64,000 bases of DNA from Ectobacillus funiculus (GCF_042429435.1 NZ_JBHMAF010000004.1); one strand, 5' to 3'. Shown: positions 33,204-42,659, counted from the first letter of the stretch. Notes: generated by a model not told the origin, from the letters alone. Made by a program: numbers and translations.

Positions 33204-33548
33204 ATGACGTTACAAGCATTGTTGCGGTCGTTTGCAAATTATGCAAGCACTCAGCAGCATTTAGAGCCGCTTTTGCCTTTGGAGGAAAAGGTTATTTGTT
33301 TTCGGTTTAAGGAAGAAAGCTGTGCTTTAAAAATGTCACGCCATGAAATCACATTGTTAGAAGGAGTAAAGGGAACAGATACGATTACATTTTGGAAAGA
33401 AGAGGACTTACATAGTTTAGTAAGCGGTCTTGTTCGGTTACAACTGCTGCTAAGGTGGAAGGGAACGGAGTATATAGGATCATACCGAACACTTTTATTG
33501 GCAGAATCGCTGTTTCATATATGCAAGCCGTTAGAAAAGGGAGCTTAA
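33204..33548 (+). CDS. SCP2-like small protein (YusD position)
   Basis: 114 aa from ATG 33204, supported by GAGGAG 8 bases upstream; the frame is open from a GTG at 33153, itself preceded by a weaker AAAGGG. Helix MTLQALLRSFANYAS, then beta-rich EEKVICFRFKEESCALKMS and ITLLEGVKGTDTITFW, then helices. The alternation of strands ending in a helix recalls SCP2 sterol-binding-like domains annotated next to yusE in related bacilli, from memory. Ligand and role unknown. Confidence 0.6.
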   Translation: MTLQALLRSFANYASTQQHLEPLLPLEEKVICFRFKEESCALKMSRHEITLLEGVKGTDTITFWKEEDLHSLVSGLVRLQLLLRWKGTEYIGSYRTLLLAESLFHICKPLEKGA

Positions 33549-33688
33549 ATGCTCGCTTTTTTTTGCATATTTATATTTTTTAAAAAATTTCAAAAATAAT
33601 AATTTTCTGTATTTTAAGTATAGAGGAATGTATTAAAATCATGGCATAATTTACTTTATGATTTTCTTAAAATAATAATTTATTATTG

Positions 33689-33717
33689 TTGACATAGATA
33701 TGTGAGATTGATAGAAT
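33689..33717 (+). promoter_or_regulatory. sigma-A promoter of metNPQ
   Basis: TTGACA (33689-33694), 17-base spacer, TAGAAT (33712-33717), about 60 bases before the riboswitch. The preceding 33549-33688 is AT-rich and non-coding. Confidence 0.75.
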
Positions 33718-33776
33718 TTCAATGATATGATAAAACATGAAACACATCAGGTGATTTAATATTTATATTTGATGTT

Positions 33777-33946
33777 CTCTTATCAAGAGAGGTGGAGGGA
33801 CTGAGCCCTGTGAAGCCCGGCAACCGTCAGCACATGTTGAAATGGTGCCAATTCCTGCGAAGCGAACGCTTTGAGAGATGAGAGGAAAGGATATACGGCG
33901 ATTGTTCGAAAACCTTTCTGCTTGTCTGAAGCAGAGAGGTTTTTTT
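33777..33946 (+). promoter_or_regulatory. SAM-I riboswitch (S box) with terminator
   Basis: P1 stem CTCTTATC (33777-33784) pairs with GATGAGAG (33877-33884). Between them lie the S-box core elements AGAGAGGTGGAGGGACTG, AAGCCCGGCAACC and ATGGTGCCAATTCC. Downstream, AACCTTTCTGCTT (33911-33923) pairs with AAGCAGAGAGGTT, followed by T7, the terminator that forms when SAM is bound. It switches off metNPQ when methionine/SAM is plentiful. Confidence 0.96.
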
Positions 33947-33983
33947 ACTGTAAAATATGACGTAATGAAGAGGTGAGAGGATA

Positions 33984-35012
33984 TTGATTCTACTAGAGAA
34001 CGTCCAGAAAATCTACCGTTCAAAAAGTGGAACAGTTACAGCTGTTCATGATGCAAATTTAGAGATTCGCCAAGGAGAAATCTTTGGCATTATTGGATAT
34101 AGCGGAGCTGGGAAAAGCTCATTAATACGTATGCTGAATCAGCTGGAAAAGCCCACTTCCGGCCGTATTACAGTGGCAGGGCGTCTCATTTCTGCGATTC
34201 GCGGCAAGGAGCTGCGCAAGGCTCGTCAAGAAATCGGGATGATTTTCCAGCATTTTAATCTTCTTTGGTCCCGTACGGTACGCGAAAACATAGCGTTTCC
34301 ATTAGAAATCGCTGGGGTTCCAAAAGAAGCGCGCCAAAAACGTGTTGATGAACTTATTCGTTTGGTTGGACTAGAGGGACGGGGAGATGCGTATCCATCA
34401 CAGCTTAGCGGCGGGCAAAAGCAACGTGTTGGCATAGCGCGCGCGCTTGCAAATAATCCAAAGGTACTGCTGTGTGATGAAGCAACATCTGCTCTTGATC
34501 CGCAAACAACAGATTCTATTTTGGATTTATTAGTTGATATTAATGAAAGACTCGGCTTGACGATTGTGCTTATTACTCATGAGATGCATGTAATCCGAAA
34601 AATTTGCCATCGTGTGGCTGTTATTGAGAGTGGGAACATTGTGGAGCAAGGCGAAGTTCTGGAAGTATTCAAACATCCCAAACATGCAACAACCAAAAAG
34701 TTTGTGCAGCAGGTTACTGAATCAGATGAAGCAAGAGAAACAATTGGACAACTGCTTCATAAGTATCCAGACGGGACGATTGTAAAATTAACATTTGTTG
34801 GTGATGCTGCGGAGAAGCCCCTTATTACGGATTTGATTCGTCATTTTGAAGTGGATGTTAATATTTTGCAAGGAGAAATTTCCCAAACGCAAAAAGGCTC
34901 CTATGGGACATTGTTTGTTCAGCTTCAAGGTGAGAATGAGGAGATTGTAAGAGCCATTGCTTTTATTCGAGGTAAGATGGTAGAAGTTGAGGTGGTCGAA
35001 TATGAACAATGA
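33984..35012 (+). CDS. metN: methionine ABC transporter ATP-binding protein
   Basis: 342 aa, the standard MetN length. Walker A GYSGAGKSSL near 36, Q-loop IFQHFNLLWSRTV, signature LSGGQKQRVGIARAL near 140, Walker B VLLCDEATSALD, and a C-terminal NIL domain (about 260-340) that senses methionine. TTG start at 33984 with GAGGTGA upstream. Controlled by the SAM riboswitch. Confidence 0.96.
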   Translation: MILLENVQKIYRSKSGTVTAVHDANLEIRQGEIFGIIGYSGAGKSSLIRMLNQLEKPTSGRITVAGRLISAIRGKELRKARQEIGMIFQHFNLLWSRTVRENIAFPLEIAGVPKEARQKRVDELIRLVGLEGRGDAYPSQLSGGQKQRVGIARALANNPKVLLCDEATSALDPQTTDSILDLLVDINERLGLTIVLITHEMHVIRKICHRVAVIESGNIVEQGEVLEVFKHPKHATTKKFVQQVTESDEARETIGQLLHKYPDGTIVKLTFVGDAAEKPLITDLIRHFEVDVNILQGEISQTQKGSYGTLFVQLQGENEEIVRAIAFIRGKMVEVEVVEYEQ

Positions 35013-35670
35013 GTGGTTAGAGCTAATTAAATTGGAAAAACTAATCGATGCAACGCAAGAAACCATCTATATGACAGCTATTTCAGTTACAGTTACATTC
35101 ATTCTAGGACTAGCATTAGGATTACTTTTGTTTTTAACTAACAAAGGTAATATGTGGGAAAACAAGGCTGTCAATACGGTGATTGGATTGTTTGTAAACA
35201 TATTTCGTTCAATCCCCTTCATTATATTGATTGTACTGCTTATTCCGTTTACAAAGTTACTTGTGGGAAGTATTCTAGGAGCCAATGCTGCACTGCCTGC
35301 TTTAATCATTGGTGCAGCACCGTTTTATGCCCGCATGGTCGAAATTGCGCTCCGCGAGATTGATAAAGGTGTTATAGAGGCGTCTTATGCGATGGGAGCT
35401 TCTAATGGACAAATCATTTTTAAGGTGCTTATACCAGAAGCATTGCCAGCCTTAGTTTCAGGGATTACTGTTACGGCGATCGCTCTTGTTAGCTATACGG
35501 CCATGGCCGGCGTTATCGGAGCTGGAGGGCTTGGAAACTTTGCCTATTTAGAAGGATTCCAAGGCAGCAATCCGTTATTAACATTTGTTGCGACAGTGGC
35601 TATTTTAATTCTTGTGTTTATCATCCAGTTTACTGGAGATTATTTTACTAAAAAGTTAGATAAAAGGTAA
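35002..35670 (+). CDS. metP: methionine ABC transporter permease
   Basis: 222 aa with five to six membrane helices and the permease EAA loop (EIALREIDKGVIEASYAMGAS ... IPEALPALVSG near 115-150) that docks MetN. Start ATG 35002, inside the last codons of metN (11-base overlap), preceded by GAGGTGG; translationally coupled. Confidence 0.95.
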   Translation: MNNEWLELIKLEKLIDATQETIYMTAISVTVTFILGLALGLLLFLTNKGNMWENKAVNTVIGLFVNIFRSIPFIILIVLLIPFTKLLVGSILGANAALPALIIGAAPFYARMVEIALREIDKGVIEASYAMGASNGQIIFKVLIPEALPALVSGITVTAIALVSYTAMAGVIGAGGLGNFAYLEGFQGSNPLLTFVATVAILILVFIIQFTGDYFTKKLDKR

Positions 35671-35687
35671 TTAGGGAGGAACGCAAA

Positions 35688-36515
35688 ATGAAAAAACTGC
35701 TTAGTCTCATTGTAGCTGTTTTTGTTCTTGCTTTAGCGGCTTGCGGCGGAACAGACACTACAAAGGAAAAAACAGCTGATGGAAAAACAAAAATAATTGT
35801 CGGTGCATCCGCTGTTCCACATGCTGAAATTTTAGAAGCAGCAAAGCCATTGCTTGCAAAAAAAGGAATTGATCTTGAAGTTAAGGTGTTTCAAGACTAT
35901 GTTTTACCAAACGTTGCATTAAAGGAAAAAGAAATTGATGCAAACTATTTCCAAACTCCAGGGTATTTAGACTTAGAGATGGAGAAAAAAGGTTATGACT
36001 TTGTGAGCATTGGTGAAGTTCATAAGGAGCCGATTGGAATTTATTCTAAAAAGTATAAAAGTTTAGCGGATCTTCCAGAAGGCGCAAAAATTATTATGAG
36101 CAACTCATTCAGTGACCATGGACGTATTCTTCCGATTTTTGAAAAAGCTGGGTTAATCAAGCTTAAAGAGGGCGTTGGTGCGAATGCACGTGTGGAAGAT
36201 ATCGTAGAAAATCCAAAGAAACTAGACTTTTCAACATTGATTGAGGCGAAACTTCTCGCTACTTCCTTTAAAAATGGGGAAGGAGATGCTGTGGTAATTA
36301 ACACAAACTATGCGCTTGAGGGGAAAGTAGATATTAAAAAATACGGCATTGCGTTTGAAGGAAGTGATGTTGTTCCTTCTAACTTAGTAGTTGTCCGCAA
36401 GGGTGATGAAAAGCGTAAAGAACTGCAAACATTGGTAGAAGTACTGCAGTCTAAAGAAATTCAAGATTTCATTCAAGAAAAATATCAAGGTGCTGTTATC
36501 CCTGCAAGTAAATAA
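35688..36515 (+). CDS. metQ: methionine-binding lipoprotein
   Basis: 275 aa. Lipoprotein signal with LALAACGG (Cys near 19), followed by an NlpA/MetQ domain: IIVGASAVPHAEILE, DYVLPNVALKEKEIDANYFQ, NSFSDHGRILPIFEKAGLI and VINTNYALEG. It captures methionine outside the cell for MetNP. GGGAGG precedes the ATG, 17 bases after metP. Confidence 0.96.
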   Translation: MKKLLSLIVAVFVLALAACGGTDTTKEKTADGKTKIIVGASAVPHAEILEAAKPLLAKKGIDLEVKVFQDYVLPNVALKEKEIDANYFQTPGYLDLEMEKKGYDFVSIGEVHKEPIGIYSKKYKSLADLPEGAKIIMSNSFSDHGRILPIFEKAGLIKLKEGVGANARVEDIVENPKKLDFSTLIEAKLLATSFKNGEGDAVVINTNYALEGKVDIKKYGIAFEGSDVVPSNLVVVRKGDEKRKELQTLVEVLQSKEIQDFIQEKYQGAVIPASK

Positions 36516-36556
36516 ATCATTTGAAGTCCGGTAGGTTTGAAGGCTTCAAGGCTGAA

Positions 36557-36591
36557 AAGAACCCCTGTGATTCCCGCAGGGGTTCTTTTGA
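36557..36591 (+). terminator. terminator of metNPQ
   Basis: AAGAACCCCTG pairs with CAGGGGTTCTT, followed by TT. Element A12 begins right after. Confidence 0.8.
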
Positions 36592-36710
36592 TTCCACTGT
36601 AGGAAAGTATAAATTTCCAGCTAGAAGCCATTTTGACGCAGTCGGAAATTTTAGGAATGCAGTGCAAGGGCAACTACGTCCCTGTCTTCGCTTAACGGCT
36701 TGCTAGTCGG
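36592..36710 (+). repeat. interspersed element family A, copy A12
   Basis: Arms CCACTGTAGG/TGCAGTGCAAG pair with compensating changes. The 3' terminator part is decayed (GCTTGCTAGTCGG). Confidence 0.87.
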
Positions 36711-36778
36711 AGACCATATGTAGTACTTCAGATTAAAAGTGAAAGTTAGGCGCTTTAGCAGGGCCTTCATGATGCTGC

Positions 36779-36833
36779 GGGAGCTCTATAACATATTTCC
36801 TAATTCAAGTGCATATAGAGCCCTGTTTTTTTG
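36779..36833 (+). terminator. terminator-like hairpin in the metQ-suf gap
   Basis: GGGAGCTCTATA pairs with ATATAGAGCCC over a ~30-base loop, followed by T7. No gene lies directly upstream; it may be a relic. Confidence 0.5.
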
Positions 36834-36899
36834 CAAGCAATTTAGACAAGCACATTATTTTTTTTGAGGATAGTGTAGTATAATGGTGCTCGAGTTCAT

Positions 36900-36921
36900 T
36901 TTACACTTTAAGAAAGTATAG
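36900..36921 (+). repeat. family A element, 5' fragment (A13)
   Basis: Only TTTACACTTTAAGAAAGTAT of the 5' arm remains, downstream of a TATAAT-like sequence at about 36880. Confidence 0.7.
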
Positions 36922-37024
36922 TTGCGCGGAGAGTTCAAAAAATACATACAGTGCGTTTGAAGGAAGCGTAAAACACAAAAAAATACAAATGATAAAATGG
37001 TACAAAGCAGTTGGGTATTTAGTG

Positions 37025-37051
37025 GTTAGAAAATTCCGAAAATTTTCTAAC
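37025..37051. promoter_or_regulatory. long perfect palindrome upstream of suf
   Basis: GTTAGAAAATT (37025-37035) and AATTTTCTAAC (37041-37051), 11-base perfect arms with a 5-base centre, ending 3 bases before the -35 box of the suf promoter. Placed like an operator or activator site; no regulator can be named. Confidence 0.6.
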
Positions 37052-37054
37052 TGT

Positions 37055-37083
37055 TTGATATATAATTTTAATTGATATAAAAT
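37055..37083 (+). promoter_or_regulatory. sigma-A promoter of sufCDSUB
   Basis: TTGATA (37055-37060), 17-base spacer, TAAAAT (37078-37083). Confidence 0.7.
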
Positions 37084-37161
37084 AAGAATGAGAATAAAAT
37101 GAGAATGTGAAAGTTCTATAACAATTTTTCTTCTATATAGAAATAAACTGGAGGTATTGTG

Positions 37162-37944
37162 ATGGCTGGTTCAACTTTAACAATTAAGGATCTGCATGTA
37201 TCCATTGATGAAAAAGAAATCTTAAAAGGCGTAAACATTGAAGTAAAAGGCGGAGAAATCCATGCAATCATGGGTCCGAACGGAACGGGTAAATCAACGC
37301 TATCTTCTGCAATTATGGGTCATCCGAAATATGAAGTAACAAGCGGAAGCATTACGCTTGATGCTGAAGATGTATTAGAAATGGAAGTTGACGAGAGAGC
37401 TCGCGCAGGTCTATTTTTGGCAATGCAATATCCAAGCGAAATTAACGGCGTAACAAACGCAGACTTCCTTCGCTCTGCAATGAATGCACGTCGTGAAGAG
37501 GGCGATGAAATTTCTCTAATGAAATTCATCCGTACATTGGACAAAAACATGGACTTCTTGGAAATGGATTCCGCAATGGCACAGCGTTATTTAAACGAAG
37601 GCTTTTCTGGGGGCGAAAAGAAGCGTAACGAAATTCTTCAATTAATGATGCTTCAGCCGAAGTTTGCTATCTTAGATGAAATCGATTCTGGATTAGATAT
37701 CGATGCGTTAAAGGTTGTTTCTAAAGGAATCAACGAAATGCGTGGTGAAGACTTTGGTTGCTTAATTATCACGCACTATCAACGTCTTCTTAACTATATC
37801 ACGCCTGATTTTGTACACGTTATGATGAACGGCCGCGTTGTAAAATCTGGTGGTCCAGAATTGGCACAACGTCTAGAAGCAGAAGGATATGACTGGATTA
37901 AAAAGGAACTCGGCATCGAAGACGAAGCAGAGCAAGAAGCGTAA
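37162..37944 (+). CDS. sufC: Fe-S cluster assembly ATPase SufC
   Basis: 260 aa. ABC-type ATPase with Walker A GPNGTGKSTLSSAI near 39, the SufC signature FSGGEKKRNEILQL near 150, Walker B FAILDEIDSGLDIDAL and H-loop ITHYQRLL. It powers the SufBCD scaffold. The start is ATG 37162 after CTGGAGG; the in-frame GTG at 37159 is too close to that site. First gene of the suf operon. Confidence 0.97.
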   Translation: MAGSTLTIKDLHVSIDEKEILKGVNIEVKGGEIHAIMGPNGTGKSTLSSAIMGHPKYEVTSGSITLDAEDVLEMEVDERARAGLFLAMQYPSEINGVTNADFLRSAMNARREEGDEISLMKFIRTLDKNMDFLEMDSAMAQRYLNEGFSGGEKKRNEILQLMMLQPKFAILDEIDSGLDIDALKVVSKGINEMRGEDFGCLIITHYQRLLNYITPDFVHVMMNGRVVKSGGPELAQRLEAEGYDWIKKELGIEDEAEQEA

Positions 37945-37962
37945 GCGGATAGGAGGATAATC

Positions 37963-39255
37963 ATGACAATCGGTACACTACCATTCGATCAAGACTATGT
38001 TCGTCAATTGGCAAGCGGAGAGCCTGCATGGTTGACGGAGCTTCGCTTACAAGCCCTTGCTAAAGCAGATGCACTTCCAATGCCGAAGCCGGACAAAACG
38101 AAAATCGGCAAGTGGGATTTCATCGGTACGGGACGTACGGCAAAGCAAGAGGCTGTAAGTTCTCTTGAAGAGCTTCCAGAGGATGTAAAAAAGCTTTTCA
38201 ACACAGAAGAAGAGAAAAACGTACTTGTACAGCGCAGCGGCACACCAGCTCTCGTTGTATTATCTGAAGAAGCAAAGGCAAAAGGCGTTATCTTCACAGA
38301 TATCGTAACGGCAGCTCGTGAGCACAGTGATTTAGTGCAAAAGTATTTGATGACAAAGGGTGTTAAGATCGATGAGCATCGCTTAACAGCTCTTCATGCA
38401 GCGTTAATTAACGGCGGAGCGTTTGTATATGTTCCGAAGAACGTTGTACTTGAAACTCCGCTTCAAGCTGTATTTGTTGTAGATAGTGAAGAAGCTAACG
38501 TATATAACCACGTTCTTGTTGTGGCGGATGAAAACAGCTCTGTAACATATGTGGAAAACTACGTAGCGAATGAAAATACAACAGGTGTTGCAAATATCAT
38601 CGCTGAAGTAATTGCTGAGCAAGGGGCACTAGTGAAATTTGGTGCGGTTGATCTTCTTTCTAAAGGAATCACGACTTATGTAAACCGCCGTGGTACAGTT
38701 GGCCGTGATGCTCGTTTAGAGTGGGCGCTTGGCTTAATGAACGATGGCAATACAATTTCTGAAAATATTACAAACCTTATGGGTGATGGCTCTGTTGGTG
38801 ATACAAAAACAGTAACAGTCGGCCGCGGTGAGCAAATCCAAAACTTCACAACAAGCGTTGTGCATTTTGGTAAAAACTCTGCAGGTAATATCTTAAAGCA
38901 CGGTGTACAAAAGGATGCAGCAACATCTGTTTTTAATGGTATTGGCAAAATCGAGCATGGTGCTTCCAAATCGGATGCGCAGCAGACATCTCGTGTGCTG
39001 ATGCTGAGCGAAAAGGCGCGCGGTGACGCAAATCCAATCTTGTTAATTGATGAAGATGATGTAATGGCAGGACACGCAGCTTCTGTAGGACGCGTAGATC
39101 CGTTGCAGCTCTATTATCTAATGAGCCGCGGTATTCCTAAGAAAGAGGCTGAACGTCTAGTAATCCATGGCTTCTTGGGACCAGTTGTGAACGAGCTTCC
39201 AATTGAAGGAGTAAAGGCACAGCTTGTTGAGGTCATTGAAAGGAAAGTTCGCTAA
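37963..39255 (+). CDS. sufD: Fe-S cluster assembly protein SufD
   Basis: 430 aa. SufBD beta-helix core in the C-terminal half with VHFGKNSAGNILKHGVQKDAATSVFNG-type repeats near 300-330 and the closing YYLMSRGIPKKEAERLVIHGFL near 385. Partner of SufB and SufC in the scaffold complex. GGAGGATAATC precedes the ATG, 18 bases after sufC. Confidence 0.96.
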   Translation: MTIGTLPFDQDYVRQLASGEPAWLTELRLQALAKADALPMPKPDKTKIGKWDFIGTGRTAKQEAVSSLEELPEDVKKLFNTEEEKNVLVQRSGTPALVVLSEEAKAKGVIFTDIVTAAREHSDLVQKYLMTKGVKIDEHRLTALHAALINGGAFVYVPKNVVLETPLQAVFVVDSEEANVYNHVLVVADENSSVTYVENYVANENTTGVANIIAEVIAEQGALVKFGAVDLLSKGITTYVNRRGTVGRDARLEWALGLMNDGNTISENITNLMGDGSVGDTKTVTVGRGEQIQNFTTSVVHFGKNSAGNILKHGVQKDAATSVFNGIGKIEHGASKSDAQQTSRVLMLSEKARGDANPILLIDEDDVMAGHAASVGRVDPLQLYYLMSRGIPKKEAERLVIHGFLGPVVNELPIEGVKAQLVEVIERKVR

Positions 39256-40475
39256 TGGATATTGGAGCAATACGCCAACAGTTTCCCATTCTTCATCAGC
39301 AGGTGAACGGTAAACAGCTTGTGTATTTGGATAATGCTGCAACTTCACAAAAGCCGCTTTCTGTTATTGAAGCGCTGGATCATTACTATAAAGAGTATAA
39401 TTCCAACGTACATCGCGGTGTTCATACACTTGGTACGAAAGCAACTGATGCGTACGAAGGCGCGCGTGAGAAGGTTCGGAAGTTTATTAATGCCCGTTCG
39501 ATGCAAGAAATTGTATTTACACGCGGAACGACAACAGCGTTAAATATGATTGCTAGCAGCTACGGTATGGAGCATGTTGGTGCTGGTGATGAAATCGTGA
39601 TAACGTATATGGAGCACCACGCGAATATTATTCCATGGCAGCAGGTAGCAAAGAAAAAAGGGGCAACCTTAAAATACATCCCTCTTCAAGAGGATGGTAC
39701 GATTTCTCTTGAGGATGTGGAAAAAACAGTTACATCGAATACGAAGATCGTATCTGTTATGTATGTTTCCAATGTGCTTGGCACGATTAACCCAGTCAAG
39801 GAAATCGCTGAAATCGCGCATCGCAATGGTGCGATTATGGTGGTAGACGGAGCGCAAAGCACACCGCATATGAAGATCGATGTACAGGATTTAGACTGTG
39901 ACTTCTATGTATTATCGAGCCATAAGATGTGCGGTCCGACTGGCGTAGGCGTATTATACGGCAAAAAGCAGATTTTGGAGAATATGGAGCCGGCAGAGTT
40001 TGGCGGCGAAATGATTGATTTTGTAGATTTATACGAATCAACATGGAAGGAGCTTCCATGGAAGCACGAAGCAGGTACACCAATTATCGGTGGTGCTATC
40101 GGACTTGGTGCGGCGATCGACTTTCTGGAAGATCTTGGTCTTGAAAACATTGAAGCCCATGAACACAAATTGGTACAGTACGCAATGGAACGCTTATCAG
40201 AAGTGGATGGCTTGACAATTTACGGACCAAAGCATCGTGCTGGTTTAGTAACATTTAATATCGACGATGTGCATCCGCATGATGTTGCGACTGTACTAGA
40301 TGTAGAAGGAATTGCGGTTCGCGCGGGACATCATTGCGCTCAGCCGCTTATGAGATGGCTGAAGGTGTCAGCAACAGCACGGGCAAGCTTTTATCTATAC
40401 AATACAGAAGAAGAAGTGGACGCATTTGTTGAAGGGCTAATTAAGACGAAGGAGTATTTCACAAATGTCTTCTAA
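39255..40475 (+). CDS. sufS: cysteine desulfurase SufS
   Basis: 406 aa. Class V aminotransferase fold with SNVHRGVHTLGTKATDAYEG, the PLP lysine in LSSHKMCGPTGVGVLYG near 225, and the persulfide Cys in VRAGHHCAQPLM near 360. It mobilises sulfur from cysteine and hands it to SufU. The ATG shares one base with the sufD stop codon. Confidence 0.97.
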   Translation: MDIGAIRQQFPILHQQVNGKQLVYLDNAATSQKPLSVIEALDHYYKEYNSNVHRGVHTLGTKATDAYEGAREKVRKFINARSMQEIVFTRGTTTALNMIASSYGMEHVGAGDEIVITYMEHHANIIPWQQVAKKKGATLKYIPLQEDGTISLEDVEKTVTSNTKIVSVMYVSNVLGTINPVKEIAEIAHRNGAIMVVDGAQSTPHMKIDVQDLDCDFYVLSSHKMCGPTGVGVLYGKKQILENMEPAEFGGEMIDFVDLYESTWKELPWKHEAGTPIIGGAIGLGAAIDFLEDLGLENIEAHEHKLVQYAMERLSEVDGLTIYGPKHRAGLVTFNIDDVHPHDVATVLDVEGIAVRAGHHCAQPLMRWLKVSATARASFYLYNTEEEVDAFVEGLIKTKEYFTNVF

Positions 40476-40899
40476 TAATCTCGATGCATTATACCGACAA
40501 GTGATTATGGATCACTATAAAAAACCTCGTAACCGTGGTGTTTTAGGTGATGACAGTGTAACGGTAGATTTAAATAATCCAACCTGTGGTGACCGCATTC
40601 AGCTGACAATGAAGGTTGAGGACGGCATTGTACAGGATGCGAAATTTGAAGGAGAAGGATGTTCTATCTCCATGTCATCTGCATCAATGATGACGCAGGC
40701 AGTAAAGGGAAAAAAAGTGGAAGAAGCATTGAAGCTTTCTGAAATTTTTTCCAACATGATGCAAGGAAAAGAATATGATGATAGTGTAGACTTAGGAGAT
40801 ATCGAAGCGCTTCAGGGCGTTTCGAAATTCCCGGCACGCATTAAGTGTGCCACTCTCGCATGGAAGGCGATGGAGAAGGGACTGCACGATCAGAATTAA
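40465..40899 (+). CDS. sufU: zinc-dependent sulfurtransferase SufU
   Basis: 144 aa. Zn ligands Cys41 and Asp43 (NPTCGDR), Cys66 (GEGCSIS) and a Cys near 128 (IKCATLAWKA), with the ~20-residue insertion between the second and third Cys that marks SufU rather than IscU. It accepts sulfur from SufS. It overlaps sufS by 11 bases. Confidence 0.96.
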   Translation: MSSNNLDALYRQVIMDHYKKPRNRGVLGDDSVTVDLNNPTCGDRIQLTMKVEDGIVQDAKFEGEGCSISMSSASMMTQAVKGKKVEEALKLSEIFSNMMQGKEYDDSVDLGDIEALQGVSKFPARIKCATLAWKAMEKGLHDQN

Positions 40900-40929
40900 T
40901 GCTCTCGGGATATTAAGGAGGGAAATAAA

Positions 40930-42327
40930 ATGGCGAAGCAAATGCCGGATATCGGCGATTATAAATATGGATTTAAAGATAAAGACGTATCAATTTTCCG
41001 TTCTAAGCGCGGATTGACAAAAGAAATCGTAGAAGAAATCTCCCGCATGAAGGGTGAGCCACAGTGGATGCTTGACTTCCGTTTGAAGTCACTGGATCAT
41101 TTCTACAACATGCCAATGCCGCAGTGGGGCGGAGACTTAAATGACTTAAACTTCGATGAAATCACGTATTACGTAAAGCCATCTGAGAAGTCCGAAAAGT
41201 CTTGGGATGAAGTACCTGATGAAATTAAAGCAACATTTGATAAACTGGGTATTCCGGAAGCGGAGCAAAAATACCTTGCAGGTGTGTCCGCTCAGTATGA
41301 GTCTGAGGTTGTATATCACAACATGAAGGAAGACCTTGAAGCGCTTGGAATCGTCTTTAAAGATACAGACAGTGCTCTTAAAGAGAATGAGGACATTTTC
41401 CGTGAGCATTTCGGAAAGGTAGTTCCTCCAACTGATAACAAATTCGCGGCATTAAACTCTGCAGTTTGGTCTGGAGGCTCTTTCATCTACGTTCCAAAAG
41501 GAATTAAGGTTGATACGCCTTTGCAAGCGTATTTCCGTATTAACTCTGAAAACATGGGACAATTTGAGCGTACATTAATTGTTGTTGATGAGGATGCGCA
41601 CGTTCACTATGTAGAAGGTTGTACAGCTCCTGTTTATACAACAAACTCACTGCATAGTGCCGTTGTAGAAATTATCGTGAAAAAGGGCGGCTACTGCCGT
41701 TATACAACGATTCAAAACTGGGCAAACAACGTCTACAATCTTGTAACGAAGCGTACAGTTTGTGAAGCGAATGCGACAATGGAATGGATTGACGGTAATA
41801 TCGGGTCTAAGCTGACAATGAAATACCCTGCGGTTATCCTAAAAGGAGAAGGTGCACGTGGCTTGACGCTTTCTATCGCAATTGCTGGTAAAGGTCAGCA
41901 TCAGGATGCAGGTGCGAAAATGATTCACTTAGCGCCAAACACATCCTCCACAATCGTGTCTAAGTCCATTTCAAAGCATGGTGGAAAGGTGACATATCGT
42001 GGTATTGTTCACTTTGGTCGTAAAGCGGCAGGTTCCCGTTCAAACATCGAGTGCGATACGCTCATTATGGATAACCAATCCACATCCGATACAATTCCAT
42101 ACAATGAGATTTTGAACGACAATATCTCACTTGAGCATGAAGCGAAGGTATCGAAGGTATCTGAAGAGCAATTATTCTATCTCATGAGCCGTGGTATTTC
42201 TGAGCAGGAAGCAACAGAAATGATTGTTATGGGCTTCATCGAGCCATTCACACGTGAGCTTCCAATGGAATATGCAGTTGAAATGAACCGTCTCATCAAG
42301 TTCGAGATGGAAGGTTCTATCGGTTAA
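40930..42327 (+). CDS. sufB: Fe-S cluster assembly scaffold SufB
   Basis: 465 aa, the expected SufB length. Conserved blocks EEISRMKGEPQWMLDFRLKS near 33, LNSAVWSGGSFIYVPKGI near 175, VEGCTAPVYTTNSLHSAVVE near 232 and the C-terminal SKISEEQLFYLMSRGI-type segment (here KVSEEQLFYLMSRGISEQEA). It builds Fe-S clusters with SufCD. AAGGAGGG precedes the ATG. Last gene of the suf operon. Confidence 0.97.
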   Translation: MAKQMPDIGDYKYGFKDKDVSIFRSKRGLTKEIVEEISRMKGEPQWMLDFRLKSLDHFYNMPMPQWGGDLNDLNFDEITYYVKPSEKSEKSWDEVPDEIKATFDKLGIPEAEQKYLAGVSAQYESEVVYHNMKEDLEALGIVFKDTDSALKENEDIFREHFGKVVPPTDNKFAALNSAVWSGGSFIYVPKGIKVDTPLQAYFRINSENMGQFERTLIVVDEDAHVHYVEGCTAPVYTTNSLHSAVVEIIVKKGGYCRYTTIQNWANNVYNLVTKRTVCEANATMEWIDGNIGSKLTMKYPAVILKGEGARGLTLSIAIAGKGQHQDAGAKMIHLAPNTSSTIVSKSISKHGGKVTYRGIVHFGRKAAGSRSNIECDTLIMDNQSTSDTIPYNEILNDNISLEHEAKVSKVSEEQLFYLMSRGISEQEATEMIVMGFIEPFTRELPMEYAVEMNRLIKFEMEGSIG

Positions 42328-42365
42328 GACTCTTATTGCCTTAACGGATTAGATGTTATAGTGAA

Positions 42366-42414
42366 ACAAATCAAACAGGCTTTAGGGAACGTTCCTAAAG
42401 CCTGTTTGATTTGA
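42366..42414. terminator. terminator of the suf operon
   Basis: An exceptionally long stem: CAAATCAAACAGGCTTTAGG pairs perfectly with CCTAAAGCCTGTTTGATTTG (42367-42413), with a short GAACGTT loop. The T-tract is weak. Confidence 0.75.
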
Positions 42415-42601
42415 ATATAAAGCAGCTTATCGGATATACCTCCTTTAGCCGATAAACCGGATTATGTCCGCTTTTCTAAGAAAAAATCTCTTTTAGAAAC
42501 CTGCTCTTTTTATTGATTTTTCTTGTTGAAATAACATAATTTAAAGTAAGAGACTTGTACAATTGTCATTTCCTTCTATATTGTACGCAAGTAAGTTGAA
42601 C

Positions 42602-42635
42602 ACTCCCGCCTCCACACAAGTTGAGGAGGGAGTCT
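42602..42635 (+). terminator. hairpin upstream of yunD
   Basis: ACTCCCGCCTC pairs with GAGGAGGGAGT, then CTTCT. It contains the GAGGAGG that otherwise looks like a ribosome site at 42623. The preceding 42415-42601 is AT-rich with no assignable promoter. Confidence 0.5.
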
Positions 42636-42659
42636 TCTGAGCTAAAAACGATAAAGAAG

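Noticed and set aside
33777..33946. T-box leader in front of metNPQ
   Set aside because: No T-box sequence or specifier loop; the S-box core elements and P1 pairing are clear.
37081..37110. Fur box before sufC (repeated TGAGAATAAAATGAGAAT)
   Set aside because: Direct GAGAAT repeats rather than the inverted 7-1-7 Fur pattern, and located downstream of the -10 box; too weak to call.
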